Source: Nitrosococcus wardiae (GTDB lineage: Bacteria > Pseudomonadota > Gammaproteobacteria > Nitrosococcales > Nitrosococcaceae). Taken from it: a stretch of DNA of 64,000 nucleotides. Shown here piece by piece: positions 28,275-38,459 of this stretch (the first letter of the stretch is position 1; every line of letters starts with the position of its first letter). Location of the stretch: assembly GCF_004421105.1 (NCBI RefSeq), contig NZ_CP038033.1, forward strand, positions 3,863,659 through 3,927,658, read 5' to 3'. The notes under the pieces were generated by a model. It saw only the letters and a program-made list of their open reading frames with translations, did no database searches and had not been told where the DNA came from. A program made the position numbers and the translations under genes.

Positions 28275-28737
28275 GCTGTAACAACCATGCCTTAATATCC
28301 AACTGAGGACCTTCCATCGCTCCGCTGTAGCCTCCTAAACCTTGCCTAGAAACCACCCGGTGACAGGGGATAAAAATGGGTAAAGGATTTGCGCAGCAAG
28401 CACCGCCTATGGCCCGCGCGCTGGTGTTTAATTCTTTAGCCAGCATGCCATAGCTCACCGTCGAACCTGAGGGTATGGTACGCAAAACTTGCCAGACTCG
28501 CTTTTGAAATGACGACCCCTGGGGGAGGAGGGATAATGTAAACATGCTCTTAGAATCGGCAAAATAGGCCTGAAGTTGAGTGAGGGCTGCTTCTATAACT
28601 GGATCACAGGGAAGACATTCTGGAATGTCTGGCTTTAGAAAATCCAGTCCAGTCAAAACATTCCCGGAAGCCAATAATCCCAACTTACCAAGAGGAGTAG
28701 TAATAATTGCTCCATAACCAGAATCTGCCCTAGCCAT
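28246..28737 (-). CDS. ogt: Methylated-DNA-protein-cysteine methyltransferase
   Basis: 163 residues. The acceptor motif PIFIPCHRVVSRQG contains the alkyl-accepting Cys; FQKRVWQVLRTIPSGSTVSYG and RAIGGACCANPLP complete the active-site loop. It removes O6-alkyl groups from guanine in a suicidal reaction. The extra CC in the GACCAN stretch is slightly unusual but not disabling. First gene of the ogt-xerD overlap pair. Confidence 0.95.
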   Translation of the reverse strand: MARADSGYGAIITTPLGKLGLLASGNVLTGLDFLKPDIPECLPCDPVIEAALTQLQAYFADSKSMFTLSLLPQGSSFQKRVWQVLRTIPSGSTVSYGMLAKELNTSARAIGGACCANPLPIFIPCHRVVSRQGLGGYSGAMEGPQLDIKAWLLQHEAQGARKS

Positions 28738-28753
28738 ATAGCCTTACTCCAAA

Positions 28754-28790
28754 ATCAAAAAGGCACTTCAGGTTGAAGTGCCTTTTTGAT
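28754..28790. terminator. Bidirectional terminator between ogt and rplS
   Basis: Near-perfect hairpin AAAAAGGCACTTCA/TGAAGTGCCTTTTT with U-tracts on both strands. Ends the rpsP-rimM-trmD-rplS transcript. Confidence 0.92.
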
Positions 28791-28810
28791 CTCATTTATC
28801 CAATTTAGCG

Positions 28811-29158
28811 TTAAATTTTTTCCTTAATACGGGCGGCCTTACCCGTCCGTCCCCGCAGATAATAAAGCTTAGCACGACGCACATCGCCCCGACGCTTGAC
28901 CTGGATGCCTGCCAGGGTAGGGCTATGGGTTTGAAAGACGCGCTCAACCCCCTCCCCATGGGAAATTTTGCGCACGGTGAATGAAGAGTTGAGGCCACGA
29001 TTACGCTTGGCAATCACGACTCCCTCGAAGGCCTGTAGGCGCTCCCGATTACCCTCCGTCACCCGAACTTGCACCTGAACCGTATCCCCTGGATTAAATT
29101 CCGGTAAATCTTGCTTTAGCTGTTCCGCTTCAATCGCCTTAATGACATTGTTACTCAT
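28811..29158 (-). CDS. rplS: Ribosomal protein bL19
   Basis: 115 residues: [43 protein letters not shown]-type SH3 barrel and [20 protein letters not shown] tail. It sits at the 30S-50S interface. It overlaps trmD by 4 bp and is followed by a terminator. Confidence 0.98.
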   Translation of the reverse strand: MSNNVIKAIEAEQLKQDLPEFNPGDTVQVQVRVTEGNRERLQAFEGVVIAKRNRGLNSSFTVRKISHGEGVERVFQTHSPTLAGIQVKRRGDVRRAKLYYLRGRTGKAARIKEKI

Positions 29159-29913
29159 GTTGATTCCCCATATTCTGCTTGATACTCCCGAATAAATTCA
29201 GCAAGCAAGTGTTGCTGCTCTAAATTCAATATCCGCCCGCTTAACAAATCTGGCCGCTTCAGCCAGGTCCGACCCAGTGCTTGCTTTAACCGCCAACGGC
29301 GGATAGCTTCATGGTTGCCGCTCAGTAATACGGACGGCACCCGACGCCCCTCAATCACCTCCGGGCGGGTGTAATGGGGACAATCAAGCAAACCATTCAC
29401 AAAGGAGTCTTGCTGCGCCGACTCCGTTGCACCCAGCGCACCAGGCAATAACCGCACCAAGCCATCGATCATCACCATAGCTGCCAGTTCTCCGCCACTT
29501 AGGACATAATCCCCGATGGACCATTCTTCATCGATTTCCACATCGACGAGGCGCTCATCTACTCCCTCGTAGCGTCCCGCCACGAAAAGTAGGGCCTTTT
29601 GGGTTGCTAATGCCTCCAATCCGGCCTGATCTAATCGCCGCCCCTGGGGGGAAAGATATAGGACGCGACATCCCTCTCCTAATTCGGCACGTCCGGCGTG
29701 AATGGCATCGCGGAGAGGCTGAACTCCCATCACCATACCGGGACCTCCGCCATAGGGCCGATCATCCACGGTACGATGTCGATCATGGGTAAAGTCCCTT
29801 GGATTCCACAAATTTAATCCCACGATCCCCCGCTTCAATGCACGCCCCGTCACCCCAGAATCCCACAATACATGGAACATGGAGGGGAAGAGGGTGACCA
29901 CGCCGAGACGCAC
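29155..29913 (-). CDS. trmD: tRNA (guanine-37-N1)-methyltransferase
   Basis: 252 residues, SPOUT knot enzyme: [37 protein letters not shown] and [16 protein letters not shown] mark the AdoMet-binding trefoil knot. It methylates G37 next to the anticodon to prevent +1 frameshifting. Middle of the rpsP operon, overlapping rplS. Confidence 0.98.
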   Translation of the reverse strand: MRLGVVTLFPSMFHVLWDSGVTGRALKRGIVGLNLWNPRDFTHDRHRTVDDRPYGGGPGMVMGVQPLRDAIHAGRAELGEGCRVLYLSPQGRRLDQAGLEALATQKALLFVAGRYEGVDERLVDVEIDEEWSIGDYVLSGGELAAMVMIDGLVRLLPGALGATESAQQDSFVNGLLDCPHYTRPEVIEGRRVPSVLLSGNHEAIRRWRLKQALGRTWLKRPDLLSGRILNLEQQHLLAEFIREYQAEYGEST

Positions 29914-29943
29914 CGCTGACTATCCTCACAGGGTATTAAAAAA

Positions 29944-30471
29944 TCAGAAATCCGGATTCCAGTCGACCCGCAGCAGCCCTTGTTCTAGGTCTACTTGCTT
30001 GATGATGGTATCCTTTCGAAAGGGAATCAATCGCTCCCGCTCTCCCTGAACAACGAGCACATCGTTTGCTCCCGTCTCAAGTAAACGCTCGACCCGACCC
30101 AGCTCAACCCCTTGTACTGTGCTCACTTGCAGCCCAATAAGGTCAGCCCAGTAATATTCACCTTCCTCGGGGGGAGGCAACTGATCCCGATGGATGGCAA
30201 TTTCACAACCTATCCACTGGGTTGCCGCATCCCGGTCGTCGATACCTTCTAGGGCAACCACAATCCCTTTACCTTGGGCACGCCCTTCAACCAGTCGCCG
30301 CGCTATCCACTCTCCGTTTTGCTGCAAATACCAGGGCCCATAACGGAGAATATTATCCCGAGGTTCCGTATAGGAATAGACCCGAACCCAGCCCTGGACT
30401 CCGTATACCCCCGAAATACGCCCGACGAAAAGATAACAGTTATCGTCGGCTGGGCCCTGCACTAGCTCCAC
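29944..30471 (-). CDS. rimM: 16S rRNA processing protein RimM
   Basis: 175 residues. VGRISGVYGVQGWVRVYS N-terminal barrel and GEYYWADLIGLQV plus LIPFRKDTIIKQVDLEQG C-terminal PRC-barrel. It assists maturation of the 30S head with S19. Between rpsP and trmD. Confidence 0.97.
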   Translation of the reverse strand: MELVQGPADDNCYLFVGRISGVYGVQGWVRVYSYTEPRDNILRYGPWYLQQNGEWIARRLVEGRAQGKGIVVALEGIDDRDAATQWIGCEIAIHRDQLPPPEEGEYYWADLIGLQVSTVQGVELGRVERLLETGANDVLVVQGERERLIPFRKDTIIKQVDLEQGLLRVDWNPDF

Positions 30472-30487
30472 CGATAAGCGGGCTCTC

Positions 30488-30730
30488 TTAGGACGAGTGG
30501 GACTTAATCAAATGGGCGACCCGCTCGGAAGGTTGGGCCCCCTGGGATAGCCAGTAGTTGACCCGCTCCATATCGATCTGCAAAGGAACTTCTCCCCCAC
30601 TGGCAACGGGGTTGAAATAACCTAGCCGCTCAATATGGCGCCCATCGCGCTTATTGCGTTTATCAGCTACCACGATACTGTAGAAAGGACGTCTCTTCGC
30701 CCCCCCTCTTGCCAAGCGGATTGTTACCAT
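30488..30730 (-). CDS. rpsP: Ribosomal protein bS16
   Basis: 80 residues starting [23 protein letters not shown]; a full-length, typical bS16. First gene of the rpsP-rimM-trmD-rplS operon, 85 bp downstream of ffh on the same strand. Confidence 0.98.
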   Translation of the reverse strand: MVTIRLARGGAKRRPFYSIVVADKRNKRDGRHIERLGYFNPVASGGEVPLQIDMERVNYWLSQGAQPSERVAHLIKSHSS

Positions 30731-30814
30731 TGCACGTCTTGCCTCGTTTGCACTCTATTGTTACTGAAAACCGACAGATTTTACGGGAAATTTACAGGCT
30801 TGAGAAGCATAGGT

Positions 30815-32173
30815 TCAAAAGGGCATCCCTGGCGGCATCCCTCCTTTCATCCCCCGCATTAACTTAGCCATCCCTCCTTTACGGGACATCTGCTTCATCA
30901 TTTTTTGCATCTGAGTAAACTGCTTGAGTAAACGGTTGACTTCTTGGACTTGGGTACCCGAACCAGCTGCAATACGGCGTTTACGAGAGCTTTTAATAAT
31001 CTCTGGCCGTTGACGCTCCTTTGGGGTCATGGAATTAATAATCGCCTCCAGACGGGCCAGATCCCGATCATTAACTTGTTCAGCGGCACCTGCAGGTAAA
31101 TTAACTCCGGGGAGTTTATCCAATAAACTGGAAATTCCACCCATTTTACTCATTTGCTGTAACTGTTGACGGAAATCCTCGAGATCAAAGCCTTTACCCT
31201 TCTTCAGCTTTTTGGCAAATTTCTCCGCCTTATCTTTATCAAGCTTCTCCTCTACCTCTTCCACCAAGCTGAGGACATCCCCCATACCCAAGATGCGGGA
31301 AGCCAAGCGGTCCGGATGAAAGAGCTCAAGGGCAACCGTTTTCTCCCCTACCCCTAAAAATTTGATAGGTTTGCCGGTAATTTGGCGGATAGATAAAGCC
31401 GCCCCCCCGCGGGCATCACCATCGACCTTGGTGAGAATAACGCCCGTTAGCGCCAGGGAATCATTGAAAGCCCGAGCCGTATTGGCCGCATCCTGCCCGG
31501 TCATACTATCCACCACAAAGAGTGTCTCAACCGGCTCTACTGCCCCGTGTAAACGCTTGATCTCTGCCATCATCTGATCATCCACATGGAGACGACCCGC
31601 CGTATCGATAATGAGCACATCAAACAACCGAGTACGAGCCTGTTGAAGCGCACGCTGGGCAATAATGGCTGGGTCTTGGCTAGCTTCGCTAGGGTAAAAT
31701 TCCACCTCCACTTCCTTGGCTAGGGTCTCAAGCTGCTGAATCGCTGCTGGCCGATAGACATCAGCACTAGTCACCAGCACCGACTTCTTTTGCCGCTCCT
31801 TCAGCCACCGGGCAAGCTTGGCTACGCTGGTCGTTTTCCCCGACCCCTGCAAACCCGCCATTAAGATAACGGCAGGAGGACGAACATCCAGATTCAGGCC
31901 TTCTGCAGCCTCCCCCATGACCGCCATCAGTTCTTCATGGACGATCTTGATAAATACCTGGCCCGGTGTCAGGCTGCGCAGAACCTCCTGTCCAATCGCC
32001 CGTTCCCGAACCTTAGCGACAAAATCCCGCACCACGGGTAAAGCGACGTCCGCCTCCAGTAAAGCAACGCGCACCTCACGTAGGGTGTCTTTGATATTGT
32101 CTTCGGTGAGGCGCGCCTGGCCTCGTAACCGTTTCAGAGTTTGGCCAAGACGCTCCGTCAAGTTATCAAACAT
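30815..32173 (-). CDS. ffh: Signal recognition particle protein Ffh
   Basis: 452 residues from ATG 32173 (a TTG lies one codon upstream). NG domain: GLQGSGKTTSVAKLARWL (P loop), DTAGRLHVDD, TKVDGDARGGAAL; then a methionine-rich M domain (KQFTQMQKMMKQMSRKGGMAKLMRGM-like) that binds 4.5S RNA and signal sequences. It targets nascent membrane proteins with FtsY. Upstream of the ribosomal operon. Confidence 0.98.
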   Translation of the reverse strand: MFDNLTERLGQTLKRLRGQARLTEDNIKDTLREVRVALLEADVALPVVRDFVAKVRERAIGQEVLRSLTPGQVFIKIVHEELMAVMGEAAEGLNLDVRPPAVILMAGLQGSGKTTSVAKLARWLKERQKKSVLVTSADVYRPAAIQQLETLAKEVEVEFYPSEASQDPAIIAQRALQQARTRLFDVLIIDTAGRLHVDDQMMAEIKRLHGAVEPVETLFVVDSMTGQDAANTARAFNDSLALTGVILTKVDGDARGGAALSIRQITGKPIKFLGVGEKTVALELFHPDRLASRILGMGDVLSLVEEVEEKLDKDKAEKFAKKLKKGKGFDLEDFRQQLQQMSKMGGISSLLDKLPGVNLPAGAAEQVNDRDLARLEAIINSMTPKERQRPEIIKSSRKRRIAAGSGTQVQEVNRLLKQFTQMQKMMKQMSRKGGMAKLMRGMKGGMPPGMPF

Positions 32174-32416
32174 CAAACAACCCCATAAAAATGTCTATAA
32201 AACCTTAAAAAAGAGGTATAATTATAGCGTGAATATTTCTTATCCAACAGGCATTGGAGTTCTCCATAATTGCAACACGTAAGCAGTTAACTCCGACCTC
32301 ATAAAAATTCAAACTGAAACGACTGCTGACCCCTGCTTGAATTTAGCTATTTACCATTTATATAGAAGCCTTCATGACAAGGAACGGTTCCCTTTAAGGA
32401 AGCCGAGCGTTATGGG

Positions 32417-33292
32417 ATGATGGGACTTTCCTGGTTAATAAACCCGATTGAGATGTTGCCGATACCGATAGAAAGCCTGCTTGGAATTCTCTGCTATTGC
32501 GCTGCAGGCATCACCGTAGGCTGGTATTTATTAAATGTAAATGCCAAGAAAAGCAAGCGAAATGCTAGCAAACGGCTAGCAGCTCTGTTGGGGCTTAGTG
32601 GCGTCGTTTTTCATGGTGTCGTGCTAGCGAACCGCCTCTTCACGGCGTCCGGCATCAACCTTAGTTTTACTGATGCCCTATCCGCCGCAGCTTGGCTGAT
32701 GGCCCTGCTATTACTAGCCACTAGCCTCAAAGAACCTATAGAGAACATGGGTATTGCCGTTTATCCTTTTGCGGCAATTACGTTAGGGGTACAAAACCTA
32801 TTTCCGTCCCAGCATATTGTCATTGAATTCGGGACTGAAGCCAACATGGTCAAGCCGCTAGAAATCCATATCTTAATATCCCTGGTGGCCTATAGCCTCT
32901 TTGCTTTGGCGGCCGTACAGGCCATCTTGCTGGCAGTCCAAAATAAGCAACTTCGAAACAAGCACCCAGGCGGTTTTATCCGTGCCCTGCCCCCATTGCA
33001 GACAATGGAAAATCTCCTGTTTCAGATTCTCGCGGTGGGGTTTGTACTACTTTCACTGAGTCTTTTTAGCGGCATTCTTTTTCTAGAAGATTTATTTGCC
33101 CAACATCTGGCTCATAAAACCGTATTCTCAATCATTGCTTGGCTGGTGTTCGGGATCTTGCTCTGGGGGCGTTGGCGCTTCGGCTGGCGAGGACCTATGG
33201 CGATCCGCTGGACTCTTAGCGGTTTTTTCTTTCTAATGTTGGCCTATTTTGGCAGCAAATTGGTACTAGAAATTGTATTACAACGCACCTAG
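32417..33292 (+). CDS. CcsA/YpjD-family cytochrome c assembly-like membrane protein
   Basis: 291 residues with about eight hydrophobic segments. Features of the CcmC/CcsA-like family (YpjD subgroup): EIHILISLVAYSLFALAAVQAIL and AHKTVFSIIAWLVFGILLWGR with conserved His residues that could coordinate haem, but the WWD motif of true CcsA is not evident. It is divergent from ffh, as in many gammaproteobacteria. Role in haem handling is inferred from family. Confidence 0.8.
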   Translation: MMGLSWLINPIEMLPIPIESLLGILCYCAAGITVGWYLLNVNAKKSKRNASKRLAALLGLSGVVFHGVVLANRLFTASGINLSFTDALSAAAWLMALLLLATSLKEPIENMGIAVYPFAAITLGVQNLFPSQHIVIEFGTEANMVKPLEIHILISLVAYSLFALAAVQAILLAVQNKQLRNKHPGGFIRALPPLQTMENLLFQILAVGFVLLSLSLFSGILFLEDLFAQHLAHKTVFSIIAWLVFGILLWGRWRFGWRGPMAIRWTLSGFFFLMLAYFGSKLVLEIVLQRT

Positions 33293-33440
33293 TCTTATGA
33301 TCGCTGTAGATTGGATAATGGTAAGCACCACCGTTTAAGGATACGGCGGTGCACCCTTGTAGAGAACAAACACAACCAACCTATATCATTGCCGCTCGTT
33401 ACCACTTAGCCTCTTGTGACAAGTCTTAGTTTCTTGGTAG

Positions 33441-34763
33441 ATGCTTGATGAAATCCCCCTAGGGCTTCTGCTTGCTGCACTGGCAGTGCTATTGCTGATC
33501 TCCGCTTGTTTTTCCGGCTCAGAGACAGCATTAATGAGCCTCAATCGCTATCGGCTGCGACACCGAGAAGAAGCCCAACATCCAGGGGCAATACGCGTTG
33601 CCCGCTTACTCAGGCGTCCCGATCGGCTTATCAGCCTCATTCTTCTCGGCAATAATTTTGTCAACATCCTGGCCGCCTCAATTGCCACTATCATCGCTGT
33701 GCGGCTATTGGGGGATGAAGGAATTGCGGTAGCTTCCATCGTCCTCACTATAGTGGTACTACTGTTCGCCGAAGTCACCCCTAAAACTTTGGCTGCTTTA
33801 CACCCAGAACGAGTGGCCTTTCCCGCCGCCTATGTCCTAGGCCCTTTACTGAAACTGCTTTATCCTCTAGTCTGGCTTATCAATGTCATCGCTAATGCCT
33901 TGCTTGGCCTATTCGGCGTCCATCCCCACAGGGGGACGACGACTACTCTGAACCAAGAAGAACTGCGGGTAATTCTGAGCGAAACCGGGTTACTCGTACC
34001 TAAGCGACATCAGCGTATGCTACTGAGTATTCTCGACTTGGGGAAAATGACCGTCAATGACGTCATCGTGCCACGCCACGAAATCGATGGCATCGACATC
34101 AACAGCCCGGTAGAGACGATTGTTAATCAACTGACTCACTGCGCCCACACCCGTTTGTATGTCTACCAAGACAATATTGACCATGTTGTTGGTATTCTGC
34201 ACCTGAGAAAGGCGTTACACCTCATCGCCAATAATAATTTTAATAAAGAAAGCTTGCGGGCCATCATTAAGGAACCCTATTTCATCCCTGAAGGGACTTC
34301 CTTAAATCTCCAACTATTGAATTTTCAACGAGGCAAACGACGGACTGGCTTAGTTGTGGACGAGTACGGTGATATCTTGGGCTTGGTTACCCTGGAAGAT
34401 ATTCTGGAGGAGATTGTGGGCAAATTCACTGTGGATGACATTGGCAGTGAACGAGAAATACACCCTCAACCTGATGGCAGCTATTTGATTGCTGGCAGCA
34501 GCAATATCCGGGAATTAAACCGCACCATGCAGTGGGACCTCCCTACCAACGGGCCAAAAACCTTAAATGGTCTCATTATTGAGTATCTGGAGACTATTCC
34601 CAATCCGGGGATCAGTTTACGCCTTGGCCGGTACTTTATTGACATTGTCCAAACCAGTGGAAATGCAGTACGTACCGCCCGGATACGGCCTCCCCAAGAT
34701 GAAAATGGAAAAGATGTTGAAAGCAACCCTCCCGCACCCCCTTCCGATTCCCCTCAGGCCTAG
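33441..34763 (+). CDS. CNNM/CBS-domain transporter-like protein (HlyC/CorC family, YfjD-like)
   Basis: 440 residues. N-terminal DUF21/CNNM membrane domain (ISACFSGSETALMSLNRYRL, ILLGNNFVNILAASIAT), a CBS pair (VPRHEIDGIDIN, RLYVYQDNIDHVVGILHLR, GLVVDEYGDILGLVTLEDILEEIVG) and a C-terminal CorC_HlyC domain. Family members are implicated in Mg2+/Co2+ efflux. It follows the CcsA-like gene on the same strand, the usual gammaproteobacterial order. Confidence 0.92.
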   Translation: MLDEIPLGLLLAALAVLLLISACFSGSETALMSLNRYRLRHREEAQHPGAIRVARLLRRPDRLISLILLGNNFVNILAASIATIIAVRLLGDEGIAVASIVLTIVVLLFAEVTPKTLAALHPERVAFPAAYVLGPLLKLLYPLVWLINVIANALLGLFGVHPHRGTTTTLNQEELRVILSETGLLVPKRHQRMLLSILDLGKMTVNDVIVPRHEIDGIDINSPVETIVNQLTHCAHTRLYVYQDNIDHVVGILHLRKALHLIANNNFNKESLRAIIKEPYFIPEGTSLNLQLLNFQRGKRRTGLVVDEYGDILGLVTLEDILEEIVGKFTVDDIGSEREIHPQPDGSYLIAGSSNIRELNRTMQWDLPTNGPKTLNGLIIEYLETIPNPGISLRLGRYFIDIVQTSGNAVRTARIRPPQDENGKDVESNPPAPPSDSPQA

Positions 34764-34912
34764 ACTTATAGAATAACCTCATTTCTCAATCGAGCCCCTC
34801 ATGATTTTCCCCTCCAGACCGAACAAATCAAGTGATCTCTAAATCAATGCGGGATAAGAGAATTTGTAAACAACTCCTGACTGAAGTCAGAATATTATGG
34901 TAGTCCAGTGAA

Positions 34913-35998
34913 ATGAGGGAAAATTTTCGGCTGACTGGGCTTGGATTCCATTTCGAAATGAAAGCCAAGCCCCAACCCAGTTCCAAGACATCAGATTCCT
35001 CTGACCCGTTTCTGCTGTCCACTCCCCAGTTGTTGGATGATAAAAATCCGCTGGTAGAGACCCGTGAAAGCAAAGTAAGACAATGGATCCGTAAACTGCC
35101 GGTGATGAATTTGCTTCACTCTAGCCGGGCCCTGCTAGATGGGCTGACTTTATTAAATGAACAGCCCCTCCAAGAGAAACACCGGGTCCAACTACTCGAC
35201 CTTTACCGCATTCCTATCAATACTATGCTGCTTAGCTTTGATCCATTGCACTTACGCCAACTCCCTGTCCCCTTGGCAAAACGGGAGCAAGTTGCCCAAA
35301 ATATCGCTCAGCTCCCCCTAATGTTGGCAAACGGCTATAAAACGGTTGTTAAACAAGGATATCAGCTAGATCACAGGCCGAGTAAGAACAAAACACTACT
35401 GCTCGCCGCCATCCGAGCCTGCGAACAACTAGGCTATGCCCTGTTACATCTATTTCGCATCGCTCACCCAGTCCCCCCCCAGCTCTATCTTGAACTTAAT
35501 CAGCTCTATCGCTACGCTGAACACCACCAAGTTCTGTACCAGCTACCCCATGCCGCCACACGGGCTGGCATTGACAAAGATATCGCCACGATCTATAAGC
35601 GTTTGATGCTGTTAGCTATTATTGATCCATCCCGGCTATCCGAAAGAGAAATTCTATCGACCTATGAATTACTAGAGCGGTTATTAACCCATGTGGAAAT
35701 CTCTCCCCCTCACGGACCTCTTGAAGGGCTCGAAAGAAAGTGCTGCTTTATCGTTGATCTCAACAGTGATCATCCTCCTAGGGCCTTAGTCCCTCATGGA
35801 TTTACTTCAGAAAACCAAAACCTCCGCCTTTTTAACACCTATTCCCTACTTCGTAAGGTGGGGGAATTGCTGCATCAGGCTGAACACCCCTCAGCCCAAC
35901 GAATGCCCAAAATAGATGTCCAGTTGCTGCGACATCTAGCGCCTTATCTCAATGCCTCCTACCAACGCCCCTCCCCGGGTAAGTCATTACCCAACTAG
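34913..35998 (+). CDS. Hypothetical protein, mostly helical
   Basis: 361 residues, soluble, with no signal peptide. The stretch WIRKLPVMNLLHSSRALLDGLTLLNEQPLQEKHRVQLLDLYR (split here only for description) is a pattern I associate with N-terminal helical domains of gammaproteobacterial proteins linked to type IV pili or cyclic-di-GMP signalling (FimW-like), but this is weak recall. No PilZ or GGDEF motif is visible at the C-terminus. It lies upstream of asmA. Function unassigned. Confidence 0.65.
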   Translation: MRENFRLTGLGFHFEMKAKPQPSSKTSDSSDPFLLSTPQLLDDKNPLVETRESKVRQWIRKLPVMNLLHSSRALLDGLTLLNEQPLQEKHRVQLLDLYRIPINTMLLSFDPLHLRQLPVPLAKREQVAQNIAQLPLMLANGYKTVVKQGYQLDHRPSKNKTLLLAAIRACEQLGYALLHLFRIAHPVPPQLYLELNQLYRYAEHHQVLYQLPHAATRAGIDKDIATIYKRLMLLAIIDPSRLSEREILSTYELLERLLTHVEISPPHGPLEGLERKCCFIVDLNSDHPPRALVPHGFTSENQNLRLFNTYSLLRKVGELLHQAEHPSAQRMPKIDVQLLRHLAPYLNASYQRPSPGKSLPN

Positions 35999-36019
35999 GA
36001 ATTTATAAGGAATTAATTT

Positions 36020-38440
36020 ATGAAGAAATTTTTAAAATTTCTCTTCTCGACCTTCCTTGTGATTATTCTACTCATTGTGATTGCAGCTGCCGTTCTACCT
36101 TTTATCATTGACCCCAATGATTTCAAACCGCAGATTACCGCCCAGGTTAAAAAAGTCACAGGTCGAGAACTTACCCTCGGGGGCGATATCGATCTCAGCC
36201 TCTTCCCTTGGCTAGGAGTCGCCCTTAAAGATGTCAGTCTCAGTAACCCTCCCAGCTTTGAAAAAGCCTCCTTTGCTAAAGCGGCGGATATGGAAGTTCG
36301 GGTCAAGCTGTTGCCCCTGCTGGAAAAGCGCGTGGTAATGGACACGGTAGTGCTGCGCGACCTTGATCTCAACCTCGCTCGTAACGCCCAAGGGAAAACC
36401 AACTGGGAGGATCTGCTGGCAGAGAAACCCCAGGAAGCGCCCCCCGAGGCCAAACCTCCCGAAGAGGGAGGAACCCCGCCTCCTCTTGCAGGCATTGCCA
36501 TCGCCGGTCTCAAAGTCGAAGCGGCCCGCATCCATTGGCGTGACGAGGTGAAAGATGTCCGCTATACCATCAAGCAACTGAACTTAACCACCGATCCCCT
36601 GGTGCCCGGGGAACCGACCCAGATGAAACTGGCATTTGACTTTGACTTAAGTCAGCCGGCAGTCCATGGGCACCTGGATTTTGGTGGCGAAGTGATGGCC
36701 GATATGGAAACTAACCATTACCGTCTCCAAGATACGGATCTCAAGCTCACCGCTGCCGGCCCAGCGCTGCCTATTGAACAACTGGCGCTACAGCTAGGGG
36801 CTAACGTAGACGCCTTACTGGCTAAACAGCAATTGACCGTGAGCGATCTCAAACTCACCAGTCAAGTGAAAGGACCGCAAGAAGTGCAACTTGCCCTGAA
36901 CACTTCCCTGGAAGGGGATCTTGCAGCCCAACGTTATCGTTTCCAGGGCCTCCAGCTAGAAACCCAGGTTAAAACTCCCCAATTTCCCGAGCCCGTGAGC
37001 GCTACCCTGGCCACGACGGCGAATATGGATCTCAATAAAGGAACCTTAACCCTACAAGACCTCGCCCTAGCCACCCTCGGCATTAATCTAAACGGCCATA
37101 TGGATGGCACCCAGATATTGACTGAACCTCGTTTCAGTGGCCGCCTTGTCAGCAACCAATTCAATCCTCGTCGTACGGCGGAAGCGCTAGCCTTGGAACT
37201 TCCTCCCACCGCGGATGAATCAGCCCTCAACCAGGCCCGTTTGGCGCTGAAATTCTCCGCCTCACCCCAGGATTTCGACGCCCAGGGGCTAGTACTCAAA
37301 TTAGATGACAGCACTCTGAAGGGAGCGATGAGCGTACACAACTTCCAACAGCCAGCCATCCACTTCGACCTGGCCCTCGACACCATTAACTTGGATCGCT
37401 ACCTGCCGCCATCTTCCGAGGAGGCATCCCAACCCAAGCCTCCTGTCTCTCCTGGCGCTGGCGCGGCAACCGGTGCGGGGGAACTCCCCCTAGAGACTTT
37501 ACAGGCCCTCAATGCCAGCGGGACATTAAAGATAGGCGAGCTTATTGCCAGTGGTATTCACAGCGAAGGTATCCGCATTACCTTGGAAGCCAAAGAGGGG
37601 TTAGTAAAACTTCATCCTTTATATGCTAACCTCTATCAAGGCACTTACACGGGTAATGTCCGCCTAGATGCCCGCAGCGCCCCCCCCAAATTGGCCATTG
37701 ATGAAAAACTTGAGGGGATTAAAGCCGGCCCCTTGCTCAAAGATTTGATGGGTGAGGACAAAATAGTGGGCACTGCCAATCTCAATGCCAAACTAACCGC
37801 TACTGGCGCTACTCCCGAGGCTATTCAGCGGACTCTCAATGGTACCGCCGGGTTTTCCTTTAGGGACGGGGCCGTCAAAGGCATAAACATTGCCCGTCTT
37901 ATCCGGGAGGCCAAAGCTGCCTTGGAAGGCAAATCCCTCCCCCCCAGCAGGGAACCGGAACAAACCGATTTTACCGTTTTGGAAGGAACCATTAAAGCCA
38001 CCAATGGCCTGCTAAAAAATAATGATCTGAATGCTCAATCCCCTTTTCTCCGGGTTCAAGGCCAGGGAATGGTTAACCTCATCCAGGAGCGGCTGGATTA
38101 TCAATTAGGGATCGCGATTGTCAAAACCCCCAAGGGTCAGGGGGGAAAAGGATTATCTGAACTAAAGGGCATCACCATTCCCCTCAAGGTTAGCGGCCCC
38201 TTTGACCAACCCAAATATGGCGTTGATCTGGAGAGCATTCTCAAGGCCCAAGCCGAAAAGCTTATGGAAGAGAAAAAACAAGATATTGAGAAAAAGCTGG
38301 AGAAAGAACTGGATAAGCTCTTGGGCACTGAGTCCGGCAAAGAAGCACCTGCTGAAGGGGAAGCCCCGAGCGAAACGCCTTTAACTCCTGAGCAGCAATT
38401 AAAGGAAGAGCTTAAAAATAGATTAAAAGGGCTATTCTAG
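36020..38440 (+). CDS. asmA: AsmA-family inner-membrane protein
   Basis: 806 residues. One N-terminal transmembrane helix (FLVIILLIVIAAAVLPFII), then the AsmA start pattern DPNDFKPQITAQVKKVTGREL and GDIDLSLFPWLGVALKDVSLSN, a long beta-rich repeat region, and a Lys/Glu-rich coiled coil at the end. AsmA-like proteins bridge the periplasm and affect outer-membrane lipid or protein assembly. It opens a run of four closely spaced genes ending with yggX. Confidence 0.93.
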   Translation: MKKFLKFLFSTFLVIILLIVIAAAVLPFIIDPNDFKPQITAQVKKVTGRELTLGGDIDLSLFPWLGVALKDVSLSNPPSFEKASFAKAADMEVRVKLLPLLEKRVVMDTVVLRDLDLNLARNAQGKTNWEDLLAEKPQEAPPEAKPPEEGGTPPPLAGIAIAGLKVEAARIHWRDEVKDVRYTIKQLNLTTDPLVPGEPTQMKLAFDFDLSQPAVHGHLDFGGEVMADMETNHYRLQDTDLKLTAAGPALPIEQLALQLGANVDALLAKQQLTVSDLKLTSQVKGPQEVQLALNTSLEGDLAAQRYRFQGLQLETQVKTPQFPEPVSATLATTANMDLNKGTLTLQDLALATLGINLNGHMDGTQILTEPRFSGRLVSNQFNPRRTAEALALELPPTADESALNQARLALKFSASPQDFDAQGLVLKLDDSTLKGAMSVHNFQQPAIHFDLALDTINLDRYLPPSSEEASQPKPPVSPGAGAATGAGELPLETLQALNASGTLKIGELIASGIHSEGIRITLEAKEGLVKLHPLYANLYQGTYTGNVRLDARSAPPKLAIDEKLEGIKAGPLLKDLMGEDKIVGTANLNAKLTATGATPEAIQRTLNGTAGFSFRDGAVKGINIARLIREAKAALEGKSLPPSREPEQTDFTVLEGTIKATNGLLKNNDLNAQSPFLRVQGQGMVNLIQERLDYQLGIAIVKTPKGQGGKGLSELKGITIPLKVSGPFDQPKYGVDLESILKAQAEKLMEEKKQDIEKKLEKELDKLLGTESGKEAPAEGEAPSETPLTPEQQLKEELKNRLKGLF

Positions 38441-38459
38441 GTCAAAACTCTCGGCGACC